NCBI GenBank assembly: GCA_008011715.2
Contig: CP136508.1
Span: forward strand, 124,001-188,000
From: [Empedobacter] haloabium
Lineage (GTDB): Bacteria > Pseudomonadota > Gammaproteobacteria > Burkholderiales > Burkholderiaceae_D
Length of the DNA stretch: 64,000 nucleotides
Direction: 5' to 3'
The notes below the pieces were generated by a model that saw only the letters and a list, made by a program, of their open reading frames with translations, did no database searches and was not told the DNA's origin. A program made the translations under genes and the position numbers. Of this stretch, positions 43,147-52,743 are shown piece after piece; position 1 is the first letter of the stretch; every line of letters starts with the position of its first letter.

Positions 43147-44442
43147 ATGTTGAAGCGCTTGCTTGCGCTGCTGGCGGTGTCCGGTAGCGCGGCCGTCGTG
43201 GCCGGTGGCGCCGCGGCGGCGCCGCTGCCGATGCTGCACACGGCGGGTACGCAATGGCTCGATCCGGCTGGCCGGCCCGTGATCCTGCGCGGCACCAACC
43301 TGGGCAACTGGCTGATCAACGAGTTCTGGATGATGGACCTGGGCGGCGACCAGGACGACCAGTGCACGCTGGAGGCCACGCTGGAACGGCGCTTCGGCCA
43401 CGCCGAGCGGGAGCGCCTGATGCGCCTGTTCCGCGACAACTGGATCACCGCGCGCGACTGGGACCTGATGCGGCGGCACGGCCTGAACGTGGTACGCCTG
43501 CCGTTCATCCACAGCGTGATCGAGGACGAGCGCCGGCCGCGCCAGCTGCGCGCCGACGCCTGGCGCTACCTGGACGACGCCATCCGCCAGGCCGAGGCGC
43601 GCGGCATGTACGTGATCCTGGACCTGCATGGCGCCGTCGGCAGCCAGGGCTGGGAGCACCACAGCGGCTGCGCCGGCAAGAACCGGTTCTGGAGCGTGCC
43701 CGAGTACCAGGCCCGCACCGAATGGCTGTGGCAGCAGATCGCGGCACGCTACAAGGACAACGGCACGGTGGCCGGCTACAGCGTGCTCAACGAGCCATGG
43801 GGCACGACGCCGCAGAACATGGCGGCGGTGGTCGGCAAGCTGTACAGGGCGATTCGCGCGGTCGATCCGAACCACGTGATCATCCTGCCGGGCCACAGCC
43901 AGGGCATCGATGCCTACGGCAAGCCGGCCGACAAGGGCATGCGCAACGTGGCGTTCGAGATGCATCCGTATCCGGGCCACTTCGGCTGGGGCGCGCCAGG
44001 GCTGGCCGTGCACCGAGAATGGCTGACGTGCGGGCCGGACGGCAAGGGCGGCGTGTGCGAGTGGGATGCCCGGCTGCGCCGCCTCGACACGGCGTTCTAC
44101 CTGGGCGAGATCCAGCCCTGGGCGCTGCTGGGCCAGGAGCTGGGCGGCCAGGTAGCACGCGCGTCGTTCGATACGTATGCCAAGTACGGCTGGGCCGCCA
44201 CCGCGTGGTCGTGGAAGGTCGTCACCCGCACGGGCGGCCATGGTACCGGCAAGTGGGGCTTCGTCACCAACGCGCCCGGTGCCGGCGTGCCGGCGCTGGA
44301 CTTCCAGACCGCCACGCTGGCCGAGATCGAACGGCTGTTCCGTTCTTTCGGCACGCAACCCTATGAACTTCATCAACCGCTGCTGCACTGGCTGACCATC
44401 GACAAGGCACGCGGCATCCAGGACATCCATGACAGCAAATGA
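43147..44442 (+). CDS. GH5 glycosidase (endoglucanase-type, exported)
   Basis: 431 residues from ATG 43147, with AAGGGAG upstream and a signal peptide (MLKRLLALLAVSGSAAVVAG...AAAA). The acid/base Glu216 is in YSVLNEPWG and the likely nucleophile Glu321 in FYLGEIQPW. RGTNLGNWLINEFWM and GLNVVRLPF match exo-glucanase-like GH5 members of the cellulase clan. Cleavage of a beta-1,4 or beta-1,3 glucan is expected; the exact bond is not visible. The 3' end overlaps GH1 by 14 bases. Confidence 0.9.
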   Translation: MLKRLLALLAVSGSAAVVAGGAAAAPLPMLHTAGTQWLDPAGRPVILRGTNLGNWLINEFWMMDLGGDQDDQCTLEATLERRFGHAERERLMRLFRDNWITARDWDLMRRHGLNVVRLPFIHSVIEDERRPRQLRADAWRYLDDAIRQAEARGMYVILDLHGAVGSQGWEHHSGCAGKNRFWSVPEYQARTEWLWQQIAARYKDNGTVAGYSVLNEPWGTTPQNMAAVVGKLYRAIRAVDPNHVIILPGHSQGIDAYGKPADKGMRNVAFEMHPYPGHFGWGAPGLAVHREWLTCGPDGKGGVCEWDARLRRLDTAFYLGEIQPWALLGQELGGQVARASFDTYAKYGWAATAWSWKVVTRTGGHGTGKWGFVTNAPGAGVPALDFQTATLAEIERLFRSFGTQPYELHQPLLHWLTIDKARGIQDIHDSK

Positions 44443-45793
44443 CTTTTCGGCCGCCCTGCCGGCCCTCCGACGCAGCGATTTCCCGGCCGCCTTCCGCTGG
44501 GGCACGTCCACCTCCTCGTACCAGATCGAAGGCGCCACGCGGGAAGGCGGGAGGGTCGAATCGATCTGGGACCGCTTCTGCGCCACACCCGGCGCCATCC
44601 GCGACGGCAGCAGCGGTGCCGACGCCTGCGACCACTACCGCCGCTGGCCGCAGGACCTCGACCTGGCACGCGACTTGGGCACCAACGCCTATCGCTTTTC
44701 CATCGCCTGGCCGCGCATCTGGACGCAGGACGGCGCCCCCAACGCACAGGGCCTGGACTTCTACGAGCGCCTTGTCGACGGCATGCTGGCGCGTGGCCTG
44801 GAACCTTGGGCCACGCTGTACCACTGGGATCTGCCGCAGGCGCTGCAGGAGCGGGGCGGCTGGGCGGCGCGCGACACGGTGCACGCCTACACCGCCTACG
44901 TCGATGCCGTCACGCGCCGGCTGGGTGACCGGGTCAACCACTGGATCACGCACAACGAGCCGTGGTGCACGGCCATGCACGGCCACTGGGACGGCATGCA
45001 TGCGCCAGGAATCCGGGACCTCGGCACGGCGCTGCAGGTGTGCCACCACGTGCTGCTGTCGCACGGACTGGCCGTGCCGCTGGTGCGCGCCAATGCCGCC
45101 GGCGCGCAAGTCGGCATCGCCCTCAGCCTGCATCCGGTGCGCGCCGCATCGACGAGCGACGACGACATGGCCGCCGCGCGCCGTCACGACGGCCTGCGCA
45201 ATCGCTGGTTCCTCGATCCACTGGCGGGGCGCGGCTATCCGGAGGACGTGCTGGCGCTGCTGGGCGCCGCGGCGCCGCGCATCGAAGCGCGCGACCTGGA
45301 AACCATCGCGCTGCCGACCGACTTCATGGGACTGAACTATTATTTTCCCGAGACGATCGCCCACGCCCCCGGCCGCGCACCCCTGCAGACCGCGGTGGTC
45401 ACCCCGCCGGACGTCGAGCGCACCGCCTTCGGCTGGGAGGTCGAGCCGGCCGGGCTGACGGAACTGCTGCTGCGCCTGCACCGGGAGTACACGGTCCCGG
45501 CGCTCCACGTGACCGAAAACGGCTCGTGCTACGACGACGAGGTGATCGACGGCGCCGTGCACGACGAAGCCCGCAGGCGTTACCTGGTGCGCCACCTGGC
45601 GGCCTTGCGCGACGCGCTCGCGCAGGGCGTGCCGGTGCAAGGCTATTTTGCCTGGAGCCTGCTCGACAACTTCGAGTGGGCCGAGGGCTATACGCGGCGT
45701 TTCGGCCTGACCCACGTGGATTTCGCCACCCAGCAGCGGCTGCTGAAGCGCAGCGGCCAGTGGTACCGCGACTTCCTGCGGACCGGCACGTAG
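44429..45793 (+). CDS. GH1 beta-glucosidase
   Basis: 454 residues, usual for bacterial GH1. There is no signal peptide (MTANDFSAALPALRRSDFPA), so it is probably cytoplasmic. Acid/base Glu177 is in THNEPW and nucleophile Glu363 in VTENGSCY; substrate-site motifs FRWGTSTSSYQIEGA, YHWDLPQAL and FAWSLLDNFEWAEGY are intact. It hydrolyses cellobiose and related beta-glucosides to glucose. It overlaps GH5 by 14 bases and lies 47 bases before GH3. Confidence 0.95.
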   Translation: MTANDFSAALPALRRSDFPAAFRWGTSTSSYQIEGATREGGRVESIWDRFCATPGAIRDGSSGADACDHYRRWPQDLDLARDLGTNAYRFSIAWPRIWTQDGAPNAQGLDFYERLVDGMLARGLEPWATLYHWDLPQALQERGGWAARDTVHAYTAYVDAVTRRLGDRVNHWITHNEPWCTAMHGHWDGMHAPGIRDLGTALQVCHHVLLSHGLAVPLVRANAAGAQVGIALSLHPVRAASTSDDDMAAARRHDGLRNRWFLDPLAGRGYPEDVLALLGAAAPRIEARDLETIALPTDFMGLNYYFPETIAHAPGRAPLQTAVVTPPDVERTAFGWEVEPAGLTELLLRLHREYTVPALHVTENGSCYDDEVIDGAVHDEARRRYLVRHLAALRDALAQGVPVQGYFAWSLLDNFEWAEGYTRRFGLTHVDFATQQRLLKRSGQWYRDFLRTGT

Positions 45794-45840
45794 ACAAGAC
45801 AAGAGCGACAATACCCATCAGCTTCCTCCAGGAGACCCCC

Positions 45841-48312
45841 ATGACCGCACGCACCACCCGCCTCACCGTTCTTGCCGCCGCGCTGCTGGCCGGCGCCGCC
45901 CACGCCGCGCCGGTCGCCGACTGGCCCGCCATCCGCAGCGCCATCGCGCCGGACGCGCAGCTGGAAGCGCGCATCCGCGCCATCGTGGCCGGCATGACGC
46001 TGGAGCAGAAGGTGGGCCAGATGACGCAGGGCGAGATCAAGACCGTCACGCCGGACGACGTGCGCAAGTACTACCTCGGCTCGGTGCTGAACGGCGGCGG
46101 CAGCTGGCCGCAGGGGAACAAGTACGCCACCCCGGCCGACTGGCTGGCGCTGGCGGACGCCTACTACGACGCCTCGATGGCCACCGACATGGCAACGAAG
46201 ATTCCCGTCATCTGGGGCATCGACGCCATGCACGGCAACGGCAACGTCGCCGGCGCCACGCTGTTCCCGCACAATATCGGGCTGGGCGCGGCGCGCGACC
46301 GCGCGGGCGTGAAAGCGATGGCGCAGGCCGTCGGCAAGGCGGTGCGCGCCACCGGCATCAACTGGGTGTTCGCGCCCACGCTGGCCGTGGTGCGCGACGA
46401 CCGCTGGGGCCGGACTTATGAAAGCTTTTCGGAAGATCCGCGCCTGGTGCGTGACTACGCGGCCGGCTACGTGGAGGGTTTGCAGGGCGACTTCCGCGAC
46501 GACGCCAACGTCGTCGCCACCGCCAAGCATTTCATCGGCGACGGCGGTACCGACCAGGGCAAGGACCGCGGCGTGAACCGCGCCAGCCAGCGCGACATGA
46601 TCGATATCCACGGCGCCGGCTACGTGACGGCGTTGCAGGCTGGTGCCCAGACGGTGATGGCCTCGTTTAACAGCTGGCACGATGGCACCACGGATCATGG
46701 CAAGATGCACGGCAGCGCCGAGCTGCTGACCGGGGTGCTGAAGCAGAAGATGGGCTTCGACGGGTTCGTCGTCAGCGACTGGAACGGCATCGGCGAGGTG
46801 CCGGGCTGCGCCAACGACAGCTGCGCGCAGGCGATCAATGCCGGCATCGACATGATGATGGTGCCGGACGACTGGAAGAAATTCATCGCCAACACGATCG
46901 CGCAGGTCAAAAGCGGCCAGATTCCGATGGCGCGCATCGACGATGCCGTCACGCGCATCCTGCGCGTCAAGCTGCGCGCCAACCTGAAAAAGCCGTCCGC
47001 CTCCGTCCACGCCGGCAAGCCCGAGGCATTGCAGGCGCGCACCCTGGCGCGCAAGCTGGTGCAAGAGTCTTTGGTTCTGCTGAAAAATGACGGCGCTACC
47101 CTGCCGCTGGCGCGCAACAAGAAGCTGCTGGTGGTCGGCAAGAGCGCCGACAGCGTCGCCAACCAGTCCGGCGGCTGGACGCTGACCTGGCAGGGCACCG
47201 ACAACAAGAACAGCGACTTCCCTCATGCCGACTCGATCCTGGCCGGGCTGCGCGCCGCGGCCGGCGACCAGGTCGCGTTCAGCGCGGACGGGCAGGGCGT
47301 CGACGTGGCCGACTACGACGCCGTCATCGCCGTCATCGGCGAGACGCCGTATGCCGAGGGCGATGGCGATATCGGCCCGGCCGCCAACCTGCGCCACAGC
47401 GCGCGCTACCCGGAAGACCTGGCCGTGCTGAAGGCGGTGGCCGGCAAGGGCCGGCCGGTGGTGACCGTGTTCCTGTCCGGCCGGCCGCTGTACGTCAACG
47501 ACCTCCTGAACCTGTCGGACAGCTTTGTCGCCGCCTGGCTGCCCGGCTCCGAAGGCAAGGGCGTGGCGGACGTGCTGCTGCGCCGCGCCGACGGCAAGGT
47601 CGACGCGCCGTTCACCGGCAAGCTGTCGTTCTCCTGGCCGAAAGGCCCCTGCCAGACGCCGCTGAACGTGGGCGACAAACATTACGCACCGCTGTTCGCC
47701 TACGGCTATGGCCTGCGCTATGGCAGTACCCGCCGCGTGGGCAGGCTGGCCGACGATAGCGTTACCGCTGGCTGCGGCAAAACCAATGCCTTCCCCGTCT
47801 TCAACCAGTCCGACCGGGCCACGTTCCCCCTCTACATGCAGAGCGGCGGCGAGCGGGTCGCGCTGGGCGCCGACCTGAACGCCACCTACAAGCTGGCCAC
47901 GCTGACGGTGGAGACGGCGCAGGTCAATACACAGCAGGATGCGAAAAAAGTAACGTGGACCGGCCCCGGTTTCATCGAGGCCCGCGCCGCGCAGCCGCGC
48001 GCGTTGCCGGCGTGGGCGACCGAGCGCGGCGCCCTCACTTTCGACACGCTGGTCAGCGCGGCGCCACAGGGCCAGGTGCTGGTCGGCATGGGCGACAAGG
48101 CGGTCGACCTGACGGCCGAATTCACCCGTTTGGCCGGCCAAGGCAAGCGAACTGTAAAGATACCGCTATCGTGCTTTGTGGGCCTGGACGCGTCAAAGGT
48201 GGATAATGCGTTCCGCGTCACCGCACAAGGCAGCTTTGTTGCAGCCTTCACCAATGTCCAGGTTGTGGGTGGCGCGGCGGCGGAAAGCGATGCGTTCCGC
48301 TGCGCACTTTGA
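45841..48312 (+). CDS. GH3 beta-glucosidase (exported)
   Basis: 823 residues. GGAG before ATG 45841 and signal peptide MTARTTRLTVLAAALLAGAAHA. GH3 N-domain with MTLEQKVGQMTQGEI, PVIWGIDAMHGNGN, KHFIGDGGTDQGKDRG and nucleophile Asp313 in FVVSDWNG; C-domain with VVGKSADSVANQSGGWT and ETPYAEGDGDIGPA. The last 150 residues form a beta-sandwich binding-like module as in the ExoP/CelD group of cellodextrinases. It probably acts in the periplasm or outside on beta-glucans and feeds the transporter. Confidence 0.95.
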   Translation: MTARTTRLTVLAAALLAGAAHAAPVADWPAIRSAIAPDAQLEARIRAIVAGMTLEQKVGQMTQGEIKTVTPDDVRKYYLGSVLNGGGSWPQGNKYATPADWLALADAYYDASMATDMATKIPVIWGIDAMHGNGNVAGATLFPHNIGLGAARDRAGVKAMAQAVGKAVRATGINWVFAPTLAVVRDDRWGRTYESFSEDPRLVRDYAAGYVEGLQGDFRDDANVVATAKHFIGDGGTDQGKDRGVNRASQRDMIDIHGAGYVTALQAGAQTVMASFNSWHDGTTDHGKMHGSAELLTGVLKQKMGFDGFVVSDWNGIGEVPGCANDSCAQAINAGIDMMMVPDDWKKFIANTIAQVKSGQIPMARIDDAVTRILRVKLRANLKKPSASVHAGKPEALQARTLARKLVQESLVLLKNDGATLPLARNKKLLVVGKSADSVANQSGGWTLTWQGTDNKNSDFPHADSILAGLRAAAGDQVAFSADGQGVDVADYDAVIAVIGETPYAEGDGDIGPAANLRHSARYPEDLAVLKAVAGKGRPVVTVFLSGRPLYVNDLLNLSDSFVAAWLPGSEGKGVADVLLRRADGKVDAPFTGKLSFSWPKGPCQTPLNVGDKHYAPLFAYGYGLRYGSTRRVGRLADDSVTAGCGKTNAFPVFNQSDRATFPLYMQSGGERVALGADLNATYKLATLTVETAQVNTQQDAKKVTWTGPGFIEARAAQPRALPAWATERGALTFDTLVSAAPQGQVLVGMGDKAVDLTAEFTRLAGQGKRTVKIPLSCFVGLDASKVDNAFRVTAQGSFVAAFTNVQVVGGAAAESDAFRCAL

Positions 48313-48324
48313 CAGGAGAGCTTC

Positions 48325-49614
48325 ATGGAAACACCTACTAGCACGGCCGCGCTGGCGCCGGACGCGGTCGCGCACGACGGTCGCGGCAACACGGCGCCGC
48401 TGATCATCGTTACGATTCTGTTCTTCATGTGGGGGCTGTTGACGTCGCTGAACGACGTCCTGATCCCGCACCTGAAGGCGATTTACACACTGAGCTACGT
48501 CCAGGCGATGCTGGTGCAGTTCTGCTTCTTCGGCGCCTACCTGATCGTGTCGCTGCCGGCGGGGATGCTGATCCGTCGCATCGGCTACCAGCGCGGCGCG
48601 GTTGCCGGCCTGGTCGTCGCCGCGGCCGGTTGCGCGCTGTTCTACCCGGCGGCGAACGGCGGCTATGGCCTGTTCCTGTTCGCCTTCTTCGTGCTGGCGG
48701 GCGGTATCACGGTGCTGCAGGTCGCGGCGAACCCCTACGTGACGGTGCTGGGCGACCCGCGCACCGCCTCGAGCCGCCTGACCTTGACGCAGGCGTTCAA
48801 CTCGCTGGGCACCACGGTGGCGCCGGCGCTGGGCGGGATGCTGATCCTGTCCGGCAGCGTGCTGGGGGCGGAAGAGCTGGCGCGCCTGCCGGCCGTCGAG
48901 CAGGTCGCCTATCGCGCGCAGCAGGCCGCTGCCGTACAGGGACCGTACCTGGCGCTGGCGGCCGCGTTGTTGCTGCTGGCCGTGCTGTTCGCACTGGCCC
49001 GCCTGCCGAAACTGGTCGACGCGGCCGGCGACGCGCCGGCCGGGCGTTTCACCGACCTGTTCGTGCACAAGCACCTGGTGCTGGGCACGATCGGCATCTT
49101 CCTGTACGTGGGCGGTGAAGTATCGATCGGCAGCTTCCTGATCAACTACATCGGCGAGCCGCATATCGCCGGCCTGGCGCCGGCCGACGCGGCGCATTAC
49201 GTCAGCCTGTACTGGGGCGGCGCGATGGTAGGCCGCTTCATCGGCTTCGCCGTCATGCGCACGGTCAGCCCGGGCAAGGCGCTGGCGTTCAATGCCGTCT
49301 GCAGCATGCTGCTGATCCTGGTGGCGATCTTCGGCAGCGGCCAGCTCGCCATGTGGGCCATCCTGGCCGTGGGCCTGTGCAATTCGATCATGTTCCCGAC
49401 CATCTTCAGCATGGCGCTGCACGGCCTGGGCCGCCAGACCGGCCAGGCCTCCGGCCTGCTGTGCATGGCGATCGTGGGCGGCGCATTGGTACCGTTCGCG
49501 CAGGGCGCGCTGGCCGACGCCAGCGGCATCCAGGTGTCGTTCTTCGTGCCCCTGGCCTGCTACGCGTTCATCCTGTACTTCGGTGCGCGCTACGTGAACC
49601 TGCACCGCCAATAA
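48325..49614 (+). CDS. MFS sugar transporter, GluP/FucP family
   Basis: 429 residues with about twelve membrane segments. AGGAGAG before ATG 48325. The start region ([20 protein letters not shown]) followed by [20 protein letters not shown] and the segment [20 protein letters not shown] are diagnostic of the glucose/galactose-proton symporters. Placed 12 bases after GH3, it would import the glucose released by the hydrolases. The operon ends at the palindrome 13 bases after the stop. Confidence 0.92.
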   Translation: METPTSTAALAPDAVAHDGRGNTAPLIIVTILFFMWGLLTSLNDVLIPHLKAIYTLSYVQAMLVQFCFFGAYLIVSLPAGMLIRRIGYQRGAVAGLVVAAAGCALFYPAANGGYGLFLFAFFVLAGGITVLQVAANPYVTVLGDPRTASSRLTLTQAFNSLGTTVAPALGGMLILSGSVLGAEELARLPAVEQVAYRAQQAAAVQGPYLALAAALLLLAVLFALARLPKLVDAAGDAPAGRFTDLFVHKHLVLGTIGIFLYVGGEVSIGSFLINYIGEPHIAGLAPADAAHYVSLYWGGAMVGRFIGFAVMRTVSPGKALAFNAVCSMLLILVAIFGSGQLAMWAILAVGLCNSIMFPTIFSMALHGLGRQTGQASGLLCMAIVGGALVPFAQGALADASGIQVSFFVPLACYAFILYFGARYVNLHRQ

Positions 49615-49626
49615 ACCGGTAGCAGC

Positions 49627-49661
49627 GGGGACAGGCACATGTGCCTGTCCCCATGGGTTTC
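49627..49661. repeat. perfect palindrome with flank
   Basis: A 26-base perfect palindrome (49627-49652; half-site GGGGACAGGCACA) with no loop, followed on the right by the flank GTCCCCATGGGTTTC (49647-49661). 13 bases after the transporter stop. It may end the locus transcript although no T-run follows. Confidence 0.9.
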
Positions 49662-49731
49662 TCATCCCTTGTAGTAATCCCGCAGCAAATTCATGCTAAT
49701 GTCGCTCCCGTTCAGTTACGAAAGGGCAGCG

Positions 49732-50637
49732 GTGAGTATGACGGCAAGGACGGGCGAGGCGGCAGCCTTCGACCTGATCGGCATCGGAGAGTGCATGGTC
49801 GAGTTCCACGCGACCGCGCCGCTCGCGCAGGCCACCCAATTCCACAAATCCCATGGTGGCGACGTGCTGAACGCACTGGTCGCCGCGGCCCGCATTGGCA
49901 GCCGCACAGCGTTCGTCAGCCGCGTGGGCGACGATCCGTTCGGCCCTGGCCTGCTGGCCGCCTGGCGCGCCGAAGGCATCGATACCAGCCGCGCGCCGCT
50001 GGTCCCGGGCGAAAACGGCGTCTACTTCATTTCCGTCGACGCCGCCGGCGAGCGCTCGTTCACGTACCGCCGTGCCGGCAGCGCCGCTTCCGGCATGACG
50101 GCCGACGTCGACGAAACCTTCCTCGCGTCGGCCCGTTGCCTGCTGCTGTCCGGGATCACGCAAGCCATCTCGCCGGCCGCCCGTGCCGCCACGCTGGCCG
50201 CCGCGCGCACCGCCCGCGCGCACGGCGTCACCGTCGCCTACGATCCGAACTACCGTCCGCGCCTGTGGACGGATGCGGCAGCGGCCCGCGCCGCCTGCAT
50301 CGAACTGCTGCCCTATGTCGACATCCTGCTCCCCAGCCTGCCGGCGGACGCGGACATGCTGCCTGGTCCCGCGCTGACGCTGGCGCCGCATGTGGCGGCG
50401 AAGCTGGGTGAGGAAGGCTGCGAAATCTGGCTGGACGGCGAACGCACCGTAGTGCCGGCCGCGCCGGCGCAGGTGGTGGACACGACCGGTGCCGGCGACT
50501 GCTGGAACGGCACCTACCTGGCGCTGCTGTTGCAGGGTGCGAGTGCCGCGCAGGCCGCCGCGCAGGCCAACGCCGCCGCCGCGGCCAAGCTGGCGCATCG
50601 CGGCGCCATTCCGCCACGGACCGGAGGTGCACGATGA
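49732..50637 (+). CDS. PfkB-family sugar kinase, 2-dehydro-3-deoxygluconokinase-like
   Basis: 301 residues from GTG 49732 with AAAGGG 5 bases upstream; ATG 49738 is close and possible. LIGIGECMVEFHATAPLAQA with GGDVLNALVAAARIG and the C-terminal DTTGAGDCWNGTYLA signature place it near KDG kinases. The substrate is not certain; fructose or another hexose is possible. Its stop overlaps the phospholipase start (ATGA), an unexpected partner. Confidence 0.83.
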   Translation: MSMTARTGEAAAFDLIGIGECMVEFHATAPLAQATQFHKSHGGDVLNALVAAARIGSRTAFVSRVGDDPFGPGLLAAWRAEGIDTSRAPLVPGENGVYFISVDAAGERSFTYRRAGSAASGMTADVDETFLASARCLLLSGITQAISPAARAATLAAARTARAHGVTVAYDPNYRPRLWTDAAAARAACIELLPYVDILLPSLPADADMLPGPALTLAPHVAAKLGEEGCEIWLDGERTVVPAAPAQVVDTTGAGDCWNGTYLALLLQGASAAQAAAQANAAAAAKLAHRGAIPPRTGGAR

Positions 50638-52658
50638 GCGCGAATTCCCGCCGCCGCTTCCTGGGCGGTACGGCCGCCGCCGGCATCCTGAGCGCGATGC
50701 CGCCGCTGCTGCGCGAAGCGCTGGCCGTCCCGGCGCGCAAGGGTACCGGCACCATCGGCGACGTGCGCCATGTCGTCATCCTGATGCAGGAAAACCGCTC
50801 CTTCGACCATTATTTCGGCACGCTGGCCGGCGTACGGGGTTTTGGCGACCGCCTGACGATTCCGTTGCCGGACGGCCGCACCGTCTGGCAGCAGCACAAC
50901 GGCCACCGCATCGTCATGCCGTACCGCCTGGACCAGACGGTGGGCAACGCGCAGCCGCGCATGGACCTGCCGCACACCTGGCCGGACGCGCAGGCGGCGT
51001 GGGACGAAGGCCGCATGGCCTCCTGGCCGCGTTCGAAGACCGATGCGTCGATGGCCTACTACACGCGCGCCGAGCTGCCGATCCAGTTCGCGCTGGCGGA
51101 AGCGTTCACCTTGTGCGACGCCTACCACTGCTCGCTGCAGGGCGGCACCAATCCGAACCGCCTGTTCATGCTGACCGGGACGAACAACCCGACCGGCGTC
51201 GGCGGCGGTCCCCTGATCGACAACCGCATGGAAGGCCTGGGCCCGCCGGAGCAAGGCTTCAACTGGGTGACGTATGCCGAGCGGCTGGAGGCGGCCGGCG
51301 TCAGCTGGAAGGTCTACCAGGACATGGACGACAATTTCGGCTGCAACCTGCTGCAGGTGTTCCGGCGCTATCGCGAGGCGTTCGCGAACCGTCCCAATCC
51401 GCTGGCCGACAAGGCGCTCAGCACGACCTTGTGGAACGCCACGCTGGATGGGCTGCGCGATGACGTGGTGGCCGGCAAGCTGCCGCAGGTCAGCTGGGTG
51501 ATCCCGCCGCAGTTGTACAGCGAGCATCCCAGCCCGTCCACGCCGGTCCAGGGCGGCGCCTATACGCTGCAGGTGCTGGAAGCCCTGCTGGCCGATCCGG
51601 ACGTGTGGGCCGGCACGGTGCTGCTGCAGATGTACGACGAGAACGACGCCTTCTTCGACCACATGCCGCCGCCGGCGGCGCCGTCGTGGCAGCCGGACGG
51701 CAGCCGCGCCGGCAAGTCCACGGTGGATTTTACGGCCGAGTGTCATACGGACAGCCGGCTGTACGGCCTGGGGCCGCGCGTGCCGATGCTGGTCATGTCG
51801 CCCTGGAGCAAAGGCGGCTGGGTCAATTCGCAGGTGTTCGACCACACGTCGATCCTGCGCTTCCTGGAGCGCCGCTTCGGCATCGCCGAGCCGAACATCG
51901 CGCCGTGGCGCCGCACCGTGTGCGGCGACCTGACCAGCTGCTTCGATTTTGCCGCGCCGGACGCGCGCAAGCCGGCCGTGCCGGTGCGCGACATCGCCTG
52001 GGCCGACGCGGTACGGGCGAGCCAGCGCGCCACGCCGCCGATCGAGGTGCCGCCCGAAGGCTCGCAGTCGGTGCCGCGCCAAGAAGGCGGCACGCGGCCG
52101 TCGCGCGGCCTGCCGTACCGGCTGGAAGTGACGGCACAGGTCGACGCGACCGGCGTTACGCTCTCGTTCGACAACAACGGTGGCGTCGGTGCCGTGCTGC
52201 ACGTGTACGACCGCCGCCGGCTCGAGCTGGGGCCGCGCCGCTACACGCTGGAGGCGGACCGGGGCCTGAGCGACCGCTGGACCGTGGCCCCGGCCGATGG
52301 GCTGTACGACCTGTGGGTGCTGGGACCGAACGGCTTCCACCGCCACGTCAGCGGCCGCGCCGGCTACGCGGCGCTGAACGTGAGCGCGGCGCAGGACCGC
52401 GACCGCCTGGTGCTGACCCTGCACAATCCGGCCACGGTGGAGAAGCAAGTGACGGTGACGCCACTGGCCTATGGTGCCAGCGTACCGGTTACGCACCGGA
52501 TTCCTCCGGACGGTGTGCTGCGCCTGCCGGTAACGGGGCCGTGGTACGACATCGGCGTGCGGGACGGGGAGTCGGCCTGGCGCTTTGCGGGGCGCATCGA
52601 GACGGGGGCTCACAGCGTCAGCGATCCGGCGTTCGGGTTGGCGCCGGCGGCTTGGTAG
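50634..52658 (+). CDS. phosphocholine-specific phospholipase C, Tat-exported
   Basis: 674 residues. It begins with a Tat signal (NSRRRFLGGTAAAGILSAMP). The catalytic start HVVILMQENRSFDHYFGTLA is the hallmark of the PlcH/PlcN and acid phosphatase superfamily. EHPSPSTPVQGGAYTLQVLE and YDENDAFFDHMPPP are conserved, and two C-terminal domains (about residues 490-670) match the PLC beta-sandwich repeats. It removes the phosphocholine head group from phosphatidylcholine or sphingomyelin in the periplasm or outside; it can release phosphate. It overlaps the kinase gene by four bases. Confidence 0.9.
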   Translation: MSANSRRRFLGGTAAAGILSAMPPLLREALAVPARKGTGTIGDVRHVVILMQENRSFDHYFGTLAGVRGFGDRLTIPLPDGRTVWQQHNGHRIVMPYRLDQTVGNAQPRMDLPHTWPDAQAAWDEGRMASWPRSKTDASMAYYTRAELPIQFALAEAFTLCDAYHCSLQGGTNPNRLFMLTGTNNPTGVGGGPLIDNRMEGLGPPEQGFNWVTYAERLEAAGVSWKVYQDMDDNFGCNLLQVFRRYREAFANRPNPLADKALSTTLWNATLDGLRDDVVAGKLPQVSWVIPPQLYSEHPSPSTPVQGGAYTLQVLEALLADPDVWAGTVLLQMYDENDAFFDHMPPPAAPSWQPDGSRAGKSTVDFTAECHTDSRLYGLGPRVPMLVMSPWSKGGWVNSQVFDHTSILRFLERRFGIAEPNIAPWRRTVCGDLTSCFDFAAPDARKPAVPVRDIAWADAVRASQRATPPIEVPPEGSQSVPRQEGGTRPSRGLPYRLEVTAQVDATGVTLSFDNNGGVGAVLHVYDRRRLELGPRRYTLEADRGLSDRWTVAPADGLYDLWVLGPNGFHRHVSGRAGYAALNVSAAQDRDRLVLTLHNPATVEKQVTVTPLAYGASVPVTHRIPPDGVLRLPVTGPWYDIGVRDGESAWRFAGRIETGAHSVSDPAFGLAPAAW

Positions 52659-52666
52659 ACGCGAGG

Positions 52667-52733
52667 GAGACCCGTGGTGACAGGCTCCTATCTCAGGGTC
52701 TGCGACCCTGAGATAGGAGCCTGTCACCGTGGG
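52667..52733. repeat. 30-bp inverted repeat with TGC loop and flank
   Basis: The arm 52671-52700 pairs with 52704-52733 at 28 of 30 positions around TGC (inner stem TATCTCAGGGTC). The left flank 52667-52681 on the minus strand is GTCACCACGGGTCTC, 12 of 15 matches to the family flank. It lies between the convergent stops at 52658 and 52744. Confidence 0.9.
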
Positions 52734-52743
52734 CTTACGCGGA

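Noticed and set aside
45688..48141. 817-residue minus-strand frame over GH3
   Set aside because: Antisense shadow of a gene with all GH3 catalytic blocks.
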